NCBI RefSeq assembly: GCF_001746295.1
Contig: NZ_MJAH01000013.1
Span: 205,874 to 269,873 of the forward strand
Reading direction: 5' to 3'
DNA: 64,000 nt
Source: Streptomyces sp. LUP47B
GTDB lineage: Bacteria > Actinomycetota > Actinomycetes > Streptomycetales > Streptomycetaceae
In this document: positions 17,016-25,150 of the stretch, in pieces
How the letters are laid out: every line of letters begins with the position of its first letter
How positions within the stretch are numbered: position 1 is the first letter of the stretch
Program-made: the position numbers and the translations under genes
Notes under the pieces: model-generated
Database searches by the model: none
The model's input: the letters and a program-made list of their open reading frames with translations, nothing else
Told to the model about the DNA's origin: nothing

Positions 17016-17031
17016 GTGAGCGTAACCATGT

Positions 17032-17631
17032 ATGAGTGAGTGTCGTTGTCAGAGTGTGAATCTGACGGAATGGGCGAAGACGCAGGGTGTGCATCCGCAG
17101 ACCGCGTATCGCTGGTTCCGTGAGGGGGCGTTGCCGGTACCGGCTCAGCGGGTCGGGCCACGCACGATCCTGGTGAACATTGACGCGAACACCACGCCCG
17201 AGGCCATCGGCGGTCTGGGCCTGTATGCCCGCGTGTCCTCGCACGATCAGACGACCGATCTGGAACGCCAGGTCGCGTTGTTGTCCGCGTGGGCAGCGAA
17301 GGCCGGTCACCGGGTCGTTCGCGTTGAGGCGGAGATCGCTTCCGGTATGGACGGCTGCCGTTCCAAGGCCCGGCGTCTGCTGGCCGACCCGAACGTGACC
17401 TGCGTGGTGGTGGAGCACAAGGACCGCCTCGGTCGGATGAACGTCGAGCTTGTCGAGGCCGCCTTGTCCGCGACGGGCCGTCGCCTGCTGGTGCTGGACG
17501 ACGGCGAGGTCGAAGACGACCTGGTGCGGGACATGGTCGAGGTGCTGGCCTCGTTCTGCGCCCGCCTGTACGGGCGCAGGTCGGCGAAGAACCGTGCCCG
17601 CAAGGCACTGGAAGCCGCCGAACATGGCTGA
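17032..17631 (+). CDS. tnpA: IS607 serine recombinase TnpA
   Basis: This 199-residue protein starts with a MerR-like helix-turn-helix (VNLTEWAKTQGVHPQTAYRWFREGALP), then a serine-recombinase catalytic domain. The nucleophile is S69 or S70 in LYARVSSHDQ, with further family residues in SKARRLLADPNVTCVVVEHKDRLGR. The order HTH first, catalysis second, is the signature of IS607 TnpA. The C-terminus (RLYGRRSAKNRARKALEA) is basic and helical. It catalyses excision and integration of the element, typically with little target specificity. Its stop codon lies inside tnpB, an 8-base overlap. Confidence 0.94.
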   Translation: MSECRCQSVNLTEWAKTQGVHPQTAYRWFREGALPVPAQRVGPRTILVNIDANTTPEAIGGLGLYARVSSHDQTTDLERQVALLSAWAAKAGHRVVRVEAEIASGMDGCRSKARRLLADPNVTCVVVEHKDRLGRMNVELVEAALSATGRRLLVLDDGEVEDDLVRDMVEVLASFCARLYGRRSAKNRARKALEAAEHG

Positions 17632-19252
17632 CCTCCGCCCGATCGCCGCGCCGTTCGTGGCTCTCGGCCCGTCCGGTGTGGCGGTACGTGGCCGGCTCAG
17701 GGGCCTCACGCCCGAGGATGAGAGGGTTCTGCGCTTGGTGGGTGCGCACCTGGGCTCGCTCGCTTCGAAGGACCTCAAAGCGCGTTGCGCGGATGGCCTG
17801 GAGCACTCCACCGAGTCATGGGCGGCCCGGAAGCGGGACCTGACGGCCCAGTCGTCGTCCAGGTGGGCCGGATCGATCACGAAGGCCACGCATGACCAGT
17901 GGGCGCTCGCCCGGCGCGGCCAGGCCGCACACGTCCAGTCCCTCGAAGCCGGTATCACCACGATCCGCCACCGGCTGTCGCTGCCGGTCGGGCAGAAGGG
18001 CACCAGGCGGGCTCCGGGCGGCTACCGCTCCGCCCACGAGTGGTTCCACAAGACGCGACGGCTGCATGCGCTGGAGGACCGGCTCGAGAAGGTTCAGGCC
18101 GACCGGGAAGCGGGCCGGTTGCATGTCGTGCGTGGCGGTAAACGTCTGCTGGGCACCCGTCACCACCTCGACACGGCGCAGCTCACCGAGGCCCAGTGGC
18201 GTGAGCGGTGGGAAGCCGGGCGCTTGTTCCTGAAGGCGGACGGCGAGTCTGGGAAAAGGTTCGGCAATGAGACGATCCGCATCACGCCCGAGGGCGAAGT
18301 GTCGATCAAGCTCCCGACCCCGCTCGCCGACTTGGCGAACGCCAAGCACGGCCGATACGTACTCGCCGCGAACGTGCGGTTCCCTCACCGGGGGCAGGAG
18401 TGGGCCGACCGTGTGGAGGCCAACCGGGCAGTCGCCTACCGCATCCACCACGACACAAGGCGCGGGCGCTGGTACGCGGACGCCTCCTGGCAGATCCCTC
18501 CCACCAAGACCATCCCACTCGAAGCCGCCCTCGCCGATGGCGTGATCGGCGTGGACACCAACGCCGACCACCTCGCCGCATGGCGCCTCGACACCCACGG
18601 CAACCCAATCGGCCGGCCGCGCCGGTTCCTCTACGACCTGTCCGGGAACGCCCAGCACCGCGACGCCCAGGTACGGCACGCCCTCACGCGGCTGCTGAAC
18701 TGGGCCAAGAGCTGCGGCGTCAAAGCCATCGCGGTCGAAGACCTCGACTTCCAGGCCGAGAAAACCAGAGAGAAACATGGGCACAAGCGCCGATTCCGGC
18801 AGCTCATCTCCGGCATGCCGACCGGCAGGCTCCGCGCCCGGCTGGCCTCCATGGCCGACGCCACAGGTATCGCGATCATCGCCGTGGACCCGGCCTACAC
18901 CAGCAAGTGGGGCGCCCAGCACTGGCAAAAGCCGATGGCCGGCTCCACCCGAAAGACCACCCGGCACGATGCGGCGAGCATCGCGATCGGACGACGCGCC
19001 CAGGGGCACCCGATCCGGCGACGGACGACACCGCCCGGTGCACACCAGAGTGATGTGCACGGGCATCGGACCGTCCAGGCCGACCGGCGTGCCCCTGGGC
19101 GTGAGGGACCCCGCCCCCGCATCCCCGGACCACGGACACGATCCGTGCCGCCGGACGCGGCGAGTACGCGGGCAACCAGGACATCCAAAACCGTTCGGGA
19201 TGTCCGCAGCGACCAGGAATGGGTCCAAGACTCCCTCCTGCTCACTGACTAG
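17624..19252 (+). CDS. tnpB: TnpB RNA-guided nuclease (RuvC), Cys-less variant
   Basis: This 542-residue TnpB is larger than the usual 350-450. The RuvC acidic triad is visible: D311 in VIGVDTNADHLAAW, E372 in IAVEDLDF, and D449 in RHDAASIAIGRRA. The zinc ribbon that normally sits between the second and third acidic residues (two CxxC pairs) is missing; the segment reads DPAYTSKWGAQHW with no cysteine. About 93 Arg/Pro-rich residues follow D449. This tail overlaps hairpins that could belong to the guide (omega) RNA at the right end. The ATG at 17624 overlaps tnpA by 8 bases. By family analogy it cuts the donor joint to help retain the element. Confidence 0.9.
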   Translation: MADLRPIAAPFVALGPSGVAVRGRLRGLTPEDERVLRLVGAHLGSLASKDLKARCADGLEHSTESWAARKRDLTAQSSSRWAGSITKATHDQWALARRGQAAHVQSLEAGITTIRHRLSLPVGQKGTRRAPGGYRSAHEWFHKTRRLHALEDRLEKVQADREAGRLHVVRGGKRLLGTRHHLDTAQLTEAQWRERWEAGRLFLKADGESGKRFGNETIRITPEGEVSIKLPTPLADLANAKHGRYVLAANVRFPHRGQEWADRVEANRAVAYRIHHDTRRGRWYADASWQIPPTKTIPLEAALADGVIGVDTNADHLAAWRLDTHGNPIGRPRRFLYDLSGNAQHRDAQVRHALTRLLNWAKSCGVKAIAVEDLDFQAEKTREKHGHKRRFRQLISGMPTGRLRARLASMADATGIAIIAVDPAYTSKWGAQHWQKPMAGSTRKTTRHDAASIAIGRRAQGHPIRRRTTPPGAHQSDVHGHRTVQADRRAPGREGPRPRIPGPRTRSVPPDAASTRATRTSKTVRDVRSDQEWVQDSLLLTD

Positions 19253-19268
19253 GAACGGTCCTTCCTAG
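19249..19268. terminator. Palindrome containing both convergent stop codons
   Basis: CTAGGAA (19249-19255) and TTCCTAG (19262-19268) form a perfect 7-bp stem with loop CGGTCC. The tnpB stop TAG is in the left arm and the transporter-gene stop TAG (minus strand) is in the right arm. It may work as a bidirectional terminator or mark the element's right end. Confidence 0.6.
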
Positions 19269-20194
19269 GCCAGCCCGTGCTGCTTCGCGTACGCGTTCGC
19301 CACGTCCTCCGGGTCCTTCTTGTCGTTGTCGACCTGGCTGTTGAGCTGGGTGAGCTGCTCGGTGGTGAGGACGTTTCCGAGGCGGGCGAGTGCCTTGCGG
19401 ACCGTGTCGTCTGCCTTGCGGTCGGCTATGAGGGGGACGATGTGCTGGCTGGGGATGAGGTTCTTGGGATCGGTCAGCACCACCCAGCCGTTGGCCGCGA
19501 TGTCGGTGTCGGTGGTGAAGAGGTTCGCCACGTCCACGTCCCCCTTCTTCAGAGCGCCCTTGACCAGCGGGCCGTCCGAGTCGAGCGACTTGAACTCCTT
19601 GAACTCCACGCCGTACACGTCCTTCAGCCCGATCGCGCCCACGCGGCGCTTCTTGACCTCGGGCGCGGCGCCGATGATCAGCTCGCCGTTCTGCTTGGCG
19701 AGGTCGGCGAGGGAGGTCAGGCCGTACTTCCGCGCGGTCGCCCGGGTGACGACGAAGCAGTCGGAGTCGGCCGCCTGGCCGTACGGCAGTACCTGGAGGC
19801 CGCCGGGCAGCGCCACGGTGAGCGCGTTCTGCATGGTGCCCGGCTCGGCGGAGGCGTCCTTCGGGGCGAGGTAGTTGAGCAGGGCGCCCTGGTACTCGGG
19901 CAGCAGGTCGATGTCGCCCGCCTTGAGCGCGGGGATCACGATCTCGCGGGTGCCGAGGTTCGGGCGGACCTTGACCTTCACGCCGGCCTGCTGGAGCACC
20001 GCCGCGTAGAGGTAGCCCAGCACCTGGTTCTCGGTGAAGTTGGCGGTGCCGATGGTGACTCCGCCCTTGCTGGAGCCGCCGCCACCGGACGAGCTGCCCT
20101 GGCCGTCGAGGGAGGTGACGCCGCTGGAGCAGGCGGCGAGGGCGGGGACGGAGGCCGCCGCGAAGAGGCCGCCGAGGAGGGTGCGTCGGTTCAT
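19265..20194 (-). CDS. Glycine betaine/choline-type substrate-binding lipoprotein (OpuCC/OsmF-like)
   Basis: This 309-residue lipoprotein has a signal peptide with lipobox LAAC (MNRRTLLGGLFAAASVPALAACSSG) and an OpuAC/ProX-type binding domain. Typical family stretches are VTIGTANFTENQVLGYLYAAVLQ, PALKAGDIDLLPEYQGALLNYL and the C-terminal LTTEQLTQLNSQVDNDKKDPEDVA. It captures quaternary amines such as betaine, choline or carnitine outside the cell and delivers them to the two permeases upstream. The ATG at 20194 has AAGGA upstream. It is the last gene of a four-gene operon and its stop codon abuts the IS607 element. Confidence 0.93.
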   Translation of the reverse strand: MNRRTLLGGLFAAASVPALAACSSGVTSLDGQGSSSGGGGSSKGGVTIGTANFTENQVLGYLYAAVLQQAGVKVKVRPNLGTREIVIPALKAGDIDLLPEYQGALLNYLAPKDASAEPGTMQNALTVALPGGLQVLPYGQAADSDCFVVTRATARKYGLTSLADLAKQNGELIIGAAPEVKKRRVGAIGLKDVYGVEFKEFKSLDSDGPLVKGALKKGDVDVANLFTTDTDIAANGWVVLTDPKNLIPSQHIVPLIADRKADDTVRKALARLGNVLTTEQLTQLNSQVDNDKKDPEDVANAYAKQHGLA

Positions 20195-20205
20195 CGGAGG
20201 GGTCC

Positions 20206-20868
20206 TTACGCGGTGCGGTGTCGGAAGAGGAAGCGCTGGAGGCCGGACAGCATGAGGTCGAGGGCCACGGCGACCACGGCGACCAGCACCGCCCCGCCGA
20301 GAACCTGTACGAGGTCGCGCTGAGCGAGGCCGTCGAAGACGTAGCGGCCCAGGCCGCCGAAGGAGACGTAGGCCGCGATGGTCGCGGTGGCGACGACCTG
20401 GATGAGTGCCAGGCGCAGGCCGGTCATGATCAGGGGGAGTGCGAGCGGCAGCTCGATCTGGAACAGGACCTGGTGGCCGCGCATGCCCTGGCCGCGGGCG
20501 GCGTCCTTGACGTCCGGGTCGACGGCCGTCATGCCGGCGTAGGTGTTGGTGACGATCGCCGGGACCGCGAGGGCGACCAGTGCGACGTAGACCGGGAGCA
20601 TGGACAGGCCGCCGGCCAGGAAGACCAGCACGACCAGGCCGACGGTCGGCAGGGCGCGGCCGAAGGAGGCGAGGTTGATCGCGAGGAAGGCGCCCTTGCC
20701 GGTGTGGCCGATCAGCAGGCCGAGGGGGAGGCCGATGGCGGCCGCGACGAGGGTCGCGAGCAGTGAGTACTGGAGGTGCTCGGCGAGGCGGTGGGCGATG
20801 CCGTCCGTCCCCGTCCACTGGGAGCCGCTGGTCAGCCAGGAGCCGAGGTTCTTGAAGAGTTCGTACAT
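20206..20868 (-). CDS. OpuC-type ABC permease 2
   Basis: This 220-residue BPD_transp_1 permease has five to six membrane helices. The EAA-type cytoplasmic loop is PDVKDAARGQGMRGHQVLFQIELPLALPLIMTGL. The N-terminus (MYELFKNLGSWLTSGSQWTGTDGIAHRLAEHLQYS) is typical of OpuCB/OpuCD pairs. It starts one base after the stop of the first permease gene and ends 11 bases before the binding-protein start, so all are co-transcribed. Confidence 0.94.
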   Translation of the reverse strand: MYELFKNLGSWLTSGSQWTGTDGIAHRLAEHLQYSLLATLVAAAIGLPLGLLIGHTGKGAFLAINLASFGRALPTVGLVVLVFLAGGLSMLPVYVALVALAVPAIVTNTYAGMTAVDPDVKDAARGQGMRGHQVLFQIELPLALPLIMTGLRLALIQVVATATIAAYVSFGGLGRYVFDGLAQRDLVQVLGGAVLVAVVAVALDLMLSGLQRFLFRHRTA

Positions 20869-20869
20869 G

Positions 20870-21511
20870 TCAGGCTCGCCTCCGCCGCCACGGGGTCAAG
20901 ACGTACTGGAGGGCCACCAGCAGGGCGTCCGCGACCACGGCGAGCAGGATCGTGAGGACCACGCCCACGATCACCGGGGTCGGGAAGTCGCGCTGGAAGC
21001 CGTCGGTGAAGAGCTGGCCGAGGCCGCCGTCGCCGATGTAGGTGGCGACCGACACCAGGGAGATCGACATGACGGTCGCGATCCGCACGCCCGCCATGAT
21101 CACCGGGAGCGCGAGGGGGAGTTCGACGGTGAGGAGCGTGCGCAGGGGGCGCGTGCCCATCGCCTTCGCGGCCTCCTTGGTCTTCGCGGGGACCGAGTCG
21201 AGGCCCTCGACGGTGTTCCGCAGCAGGACGACCAGGGTGTAGACCGTCAGGCCGATCACGGTCGTGGTGCGGGTCAGACCGCTGATCGGCAGCAGAAGCA
21301 CGAAGATCGCGATGGACGGGATCGTGAACAGGACGTTCGAGAGCCCGAGCAGGAAGCCGCGCAGGGGGCGGACCCGGTGGGCGACCACCGCGAGGGGCAG
21401 CGAGATCAGCAGGCCGAAGAAGACGGCGCTCAGGGCTGCCTGCAGGTGCGAGACCGTCAGGGTGGTCAGGTCGTCGGTGTGGCCGGATATCCACGACCAG
21501 TCGATGGTCAT
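20870..21511 (-). CDS. OpuC-type ABC permease 1
   Basis: This 213-residue BPD_transp_1 permease begins MTIDWSWISGHTDDLTTLTVSHLQAAL, the usual OpuCB start. The EAA loop is VPAKTKEAAKAMGTRPLRTLLTVELPLALPVIMAGVR. The ATG at 21511 overlaps the ATPase stop by four bases (ATGA). With the second permease it forms a heterodimeric channel for amine import. Confidence 0.94.
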   Translation of the reverse strand: MTIDWSWISGHTDDLTTLTVSHLQAALSAVFFGLLISLPLAVVAHRVRPLRGFLLGLSNVLFTIPSIAIFVLLLPISGLTRTTTVIGLTVYTLVVLLRNTVEGLDSVPAKTKEAAKAMGTRPLRTLLTVELPLALPVIMAGVRIATVMSISLVSVATYIGDGGLGQLFTDGFQRDFPTPVIVGVVLTILLAVVADALLVALQYVLTPWRRRRA

Positions 21512-22545
21512 GCGGCCACCCGGGCTTCCGTGTGGGCGCGGCCCGCGTGCCGGTGGATGTCGTCGCGGGAGGTGACACCGGTCAGTACGCCGTCGGCGTC
21601 GACGCGGGCGACCAGGCCGGTGGGGGAGGCGAGGGACTCGTCGAGGGCGGCGAGCAGGGAGTCGCCGTCCTTGAGGGGGCGTACGGGGAGTTCGAGGGCG
21701 TCCGCCGAGCGCCAGTGCGCCGGCCTGCCGGCTTCGTCGCGTACGAGGGTCCAGGCGCCGCCGTCGGGGGCCGGGCCCTGCGGGACCTCGGCCAGGGTCT
21801 TCAGCGAGAGCAGCTTCAGGCCGCGCTCGGCGCCGAGGAAGTCGGCCACGAAGTCGTCGGCCGGACGGGCGAGGAGCTCGGCGGGCGGGGCGCACTGCAC
21901 GAGGTGACCGCCGGTCCGGAAGATCGCGATGCGGTCGCCGAGTCGTACGGCCTCGTCGATGTCGTGGGTGACGAAGACGATGGTCTTGCTCAACTCCTTC
22001 TGGAGCCGGAGCAGTTCGTCCTGGAGCTGGGTGCGCACCACCGGGTCGACCGCGCCGAAGGGCTCGTCCATGAGGAGCACCGGCGGGTCGGCGGCGAGGG
22101 CGCGGGCGACGCCGACGCGCTGTTGCTGGCCACCGGAGAGCTGGTGGGGGTACCGCTTGCCGGACTCGGCGGTCAGACCGACCGTCTCCAGCAGTTCCGC
22201 CGCCCGGGCCCGGGCCTTCTTGCGGCCGTGGCCGAGCAGGAGCGGGACGGTGGCGATGTTGTCCAGCACCGTGCGGTGCGGGAAGAGGCCCGACTGCTGG
22301 ATGACGTACCCGATGGAGCGGCGCAGTTCGGCCGCGTCCTGCCGGGTGACGTCCTTGCCGCCGACCTTGATGGTGCCGGAGGTCGGCTCCACCATCCGGT
22401 TGATCATTCTGAGGGTGGTCGTCTTGCCGCAACCGGAGGATCCGACGAGGACGGTCACGCCGCCTTCCGGCATGTCGAGGGTGAGATCGTGCACTGCTGT
22501 CGTGCCGTTGGGGAAGCGCTTGTGGACCGTGTCGAACTGGATCAT
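21508..22545 (-). CDS. OpuC/ProV-type ATPase with CBS domains
   Basis: This 345-residue subunit powers the importer. Walker A is GSSGCGKTT, the signature LSGGQQQR, Walker B VLLMDEPFGAVDP and the switch His VFVTHD. DEPFGAVDPVVRTQLQDELLRLQ is characteristic of the osmoprotectant branch. The C-terminal 80 residues (LPVRPLKDGDSLLAALDESLASPTGLVARVDADGVLTGVTSRDDI) form CBS-type sequence, which in OpuA senses ionic strength. It is the first gene of the operon; divergent hutH-like gene starts 141 bases away. Confidence 0.94.
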   Translation of the reverse strand: MIQFDTVHKRFPNGTTAVHDLTLDMPEGGVTVLVGSSGCGKTTTLRMINRMVEPTSGTIKVGGKDVTRQDAAELRRSIGYVIQQSGLFPHRTVLDNIATVPLLLGHGRKKARARAAELLETVGLTAESGKRYPHQLSGGQQQRVGVARALAADPPVLLMDEPFGAVDPVVRTQLQDELLRLQKELSKTIVFVTHDIDEAVRLGDRIAIFRTGGHLVQCAPPAELLARPADDFVADFLGAERGLKLLSLKTLAEVPQGPAPDGGAWTLVRDEAGRPAHWRSADALELPVRPLKDGDSLLAALDESLASPTGLVARVDADGVLTGVTSRDDIHRHAGRAHTEARVAA

Positions 22546-22686
22546 GAGATGTCCCTTGCCCGGCTGTATAACGTCATGCAGAGTTCTCGGTAGCTGAATA
22601 GGTTGTCAACGGTTCGGTGTTAATCCGAGGTAACGGATGACCGTCAGGCAAGATCGAACGTCCGCTTTGAGGGGAGTCTGAGCTAA
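22546..22686. promoter_or_regulatory. Divergent promoter region, transporter / lyase homologue
   Basis: This 141-base gap between two divergent operons is AT-richer than its surroundings (tgtataacgtcatgcagagttctcggtagctgaataggttg). It must carry promoters for both. The RpiR regulator encoded downstream of the lyase homologue is the nearest candidate ligand. No clear palindrome was found. Confidence 0.5.
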
Positions 22687-24219
22687 ATGTCGTCTCGGAT
22701 CGTGGACACTCCTGATCCCGTCGCGGTCGGGCACACGGGCTTGGTGGTCCTCGACGGGATCGGACTCGGCGTCGCGGACGTCGTCCGCCTCGCCGACGGG
22801 AGCGCGCGACCGGTGCCCGGGACCGACGCGACGAAGCGCGTGACGGAGTCCTGGGACGCCGCCCGCCAGATCGCCGCGACCGGACGCGTCTACGGCCGCT
22901 CGACCGGTGTCGGCGCCAACCGGAACGAGGACGTGCCCACCGAGGCGGCCGCCGAACACGGTCTGCGGCTGCTGCGCAGCCACGCCGGCGCGATCGGCGA
23001 GGAACTCCCGGCCCGGCAGGTCCGGGCGATGCTCGCGGTGCGGGCCAACCAACTGCTCGCGGGGGGCGCGGGGCTGCGGCCGACCGTCGTGACGGCTCTG
23101 TGCGAGGCGCTGGAGAGCGGGGCGTACCCGGTCGTCAACGAGTTCGGCTCGGTGGGCACGGGGGACATCGCGGCGCTGGCCCAGGTGGGGCTGGCGCTGG
23201 CGGGGGAACACCCTTGGCGGGGGACGGACGGTGCCGCCGGGGGTGCCCCCGAGCCCCAGCTCCTCGACAACAACGACGCCCTTGCCTTCATCAGCAGCAA
23301 CGCCCTCACCCTCGGCCAGGCCGCCCTCGCCCTGCACGAGCTGCGCGGGCTCATCGAGGCCACGCAGGTCGTCGGGGCGCTGTCACTGCTGGCCGTGGAC
23401 GGGTCGCACGAGGCGTACGCCGCCCCCGTGCACGCCGCCCGGCCGCACCGCGGATCCGTCGAAGTGGCGCGGCGGATGCGGGAGTTGATCGGGGCGGAGG
23501 AACGGCCCACCCCACCGCTCGGCCGGATCCAGGACCCGTACGGCTTCCGGTGTCTGCCCCAGATCCACGGTCCCGCCCAGGACGCCGCCGACACCCTGGA
23601 GGAGGTCCTCTCGATCGAGATCAACGCGGCCGCCGAGAACCCGCTCATCTCCCCCCAGGACATGGCCGCCTACCACCACGGCGGCTTCTACCAGGCCCAA
23701 CTGGCCCTCGCCCTGGACCACTTCAGGCTGGCCCTCACCCAGGTCGCCCGCCTGTCCACGTCCCGGCTCTCCACGCTCAACGAGCCCGCCTTCACCCGTC
23801 TGAGGCCCTTCCTCGCCGACCAGGAGCCCGCCTCCTCCGGCGTGATGATCCTGGAGTACGCCGCCGGAGCCGCCCTCGGCGACCTGCGGGCCTTCTCCGC
23901 GCCCGCCTCGCTCGGCCACGCTGTACTCTCCCGAGGCGTCGAGGAACAGGCCAGCTTCGCCTCGCTCGCCGCCCGTCAGACACTGCGGGCGTGCGGCGCG
24001 TACCGTCTCGTCGTCGGCTGCGAACTCGTGGCCGCCGTACGGGCGCTGCGCCAGCGCGACCTCAGGCCCGACCCGGACCTCCCGGTGGGCCGCGCGCTGG
24101 AGCTCGCCGAGGCGGTCCTCGAAGAGGACCCGGCCGACCGGCCGCTCACGGGCGACGTGACGGCGGCGGCCGCACTGCTCGACCGGTTCACGGACATCTG
24201 GAGGGGGAGCGAGGCATGA
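22687..24219 (+). CDS. Histidine/aromatic ammonia-lyase homologue without canonical MIO tripeptide
   Basis: This 510-residue protein matches the HAL/PAL superfamily along its full length: VYGRSTGVGANRNED has the catalytic Tyr region, QDPYGFRCLPQIHG and NAAAENPLIS are the substrate-pocket motifs, and SSGVMILEYAAGAALGDLRAFSAPAS is the C-terminal core. The MIO cofactor normally forms from Ala-Ser-Gly in GSVGASGDL. Here the segment reads GSVGTGDIAALA, one residue shorter and without Ser. It may form a Thr-derived cofactor, or be a non-lyase. Histidase activity should therefore not be assumed. It is translationally coupled (ATGA) to an RpiR regulator. Confidence 0.88.
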   Translation: MSSRIVDTPDPVAVGHTGLVVLDGIGLGVADVVRLADGSARPVPGTDATKRVTESWDAARQIAATGRVYGRSTGVGANRNEDVPTEAAAEHGLRLLRSHAGAIGEELPARQVRAMLAVRANQLLAGGAGLRPTVVTALCEALESGAYPVVNEFGSVGTGDIAALAQVGLALAGEHPWRGTDGAAGGAPEPQLLDNNDALAFISSNALTLGQAALALHELRGLIEATQVVGALSLLAVDGSHEAYAAPVHAARPHRGSVEVARRMRELIGAEERPTPPLGRIQDPYGFRCLPQIHGPAQDAADTLEEVLSIEINAAAENPLISPQDMAAYHHGGFYQAQLALALDHFRLALTQVARLSTSRLSTLNEPAFTRLRPFLADQEPASSGVMILEYAAGAALGDLRAFSAPASLGHAVLSRGVEEQASFASLAARQTLRACGAYRLVVGCELVAAVRALRQRDLRPDPDLPVGRALELAEAVLEEDPADRPLTGDVTAAAALLDRFTDIWRGSEA

Positions 24220-25067
24220 GCGAGACGGGCGGGGTGGACACTCCCGCGGGACGGCTGCAGGCACTGTTCGAGGGGCACCGGCTCACGCCGACCCAGCGGC
24301 GCATCGCGCACAGCATGGTGCGGCGGGCCGGGGACGTGCCGTTCCTGTCCAGCGTGGAGCTGGCCGAACTGGCCGGGGTCAGCCAGCCCTCGGTCACCCG
24401 CTTCGCCGTCGCCCTCGGCTTCGACGGCTACCCCGCCCTGCGCAGGCACCTGCGCGAGGTCACGCCCACCGAACAGTCGGCGGCCTCGGCGTCGTACAAC
24501 GAGTACCAGCAGGCCGTCGAGGCCGAGATCGAGAACCTCAGGCACCTGGCGGAGATCCTCGCCGACCCGCGGCCGGTGCAGAAGGCGGGTCGGCTGCTCG
24601 CGGCCTCCCGCCCCCTGCCGGTGCTCGGTCTGCGGGCCGCCGCCTCCCAGGCGTACGGCTTCGCGTACTTCGCCGCCAAGGTCCATCCGGACGTACGGCT
24701 GCTCAACGAGGGCGGCACGATGATCCACGACCGCATCGACGCCGCCGTCCGCGCGGGCGCCTCGACCCTGCTGTGCTTCGCGCTGCCCCGGCACCCCCGG
24801 GAGGTCGTCGACACCCTCGCCTACGCCAAGGAGGCGGGCCTGAGCGTCGTCACGGTCGCCGACTCCGCCTTCGCCCCCGTCGCCAAGGTCTCCGACCTGC
24901 TGCTGCCCGCCGCCGTCGGCACCGGCCTCGCCTTCGACACCGCCTGCGCGCCGATGCTGCTCGGCCGGGTGCTGCTGGAGGCGATGTGCGACGACCTGGC
25001 GGACGCGCAGGCCCGGCTTGAGGAGTTCGACGCGCGGGCGGCGGCGCGGGGACTCTTCGTCGAGTAG
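24216..25067 (+). CDS. MurR/RpiR-family transcriptional regulator
   Basis: This 283-residue regulator has an N-terminal HTH_6 domain (LTPTQRRIAHSMVRRAGDVPFLSSVELAELAGVSQPSVTRFAVALGFDGY) and a C-terminal SIS sugar-phosphate-binding-like domain (VLGLRAAASQAYGFAYFAAKVH to LSVVTVADSAFAPVAKVSDLLL). The ATG at 24216 overlaps the lyase-homologue stop by four bases, so they form one operon. Many RpiR proteins control nearby catabolic genes. It probably regulates its own operon, the divergent amine importer, or both. Confidence 0.93.
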   Translation: MSETGGVDTPAGRLQALFEGHRLTPTQRRIAHSMVRRAGDVPFLSSVELAELAGVSQPSVTRFAVALGFDGYPALRRHLREVTPTEQSAASASYNEYQQAVEAEIENLRHLAEILADPRPVQKAGRLLAASRPLPVLGLRAAASQAYGFAYFAAKVHPDVRLLNEGGTMIHDRIDAAVRAGASTLLCFALPRHPREVVDTLAYAKEAGLSVVTVADSAFAPVAKVSDLLLPAAVGTGLAFDTACAPMLLGRVLLEAMCDDLADAQARLEEFDARAAARGLFVE

Positions 25068-25150
25068 GGCGTTTTTTCAGGCTCGTCTCACGTTCGCTCG
25101 CTACTCTCCCGGCCCAGCAGGACTGTGCCAGGACGAGAAGGAGGCGGGAC

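Larger units (their letters stand above)
17032..19252 (+). mobile_element. IS607-family insertion sequence
   Basis: Two overlapping genes, a serine recombinase (tnpA) and tnpB, make up a complete IS607-type element. This family has no terminal inverted repeats and makes no target duplication, so the exact ends cannot be read; they lie close to 17020 on the left and 19255-19270 on the right. It sits between the membrane protein gene at 16458 and the OpuC-type operon, leaving only about 13 bases on each side before neighbouring coding sequence. Both frames are open, so it may still be active. Confidence 0.88.

Noticed and set aside
22687..24219. Calling this gene hutH
   Set aside because: The MIO tripeptide is absent and the gene is apart from the hut operon, so histidase activity is not supported.
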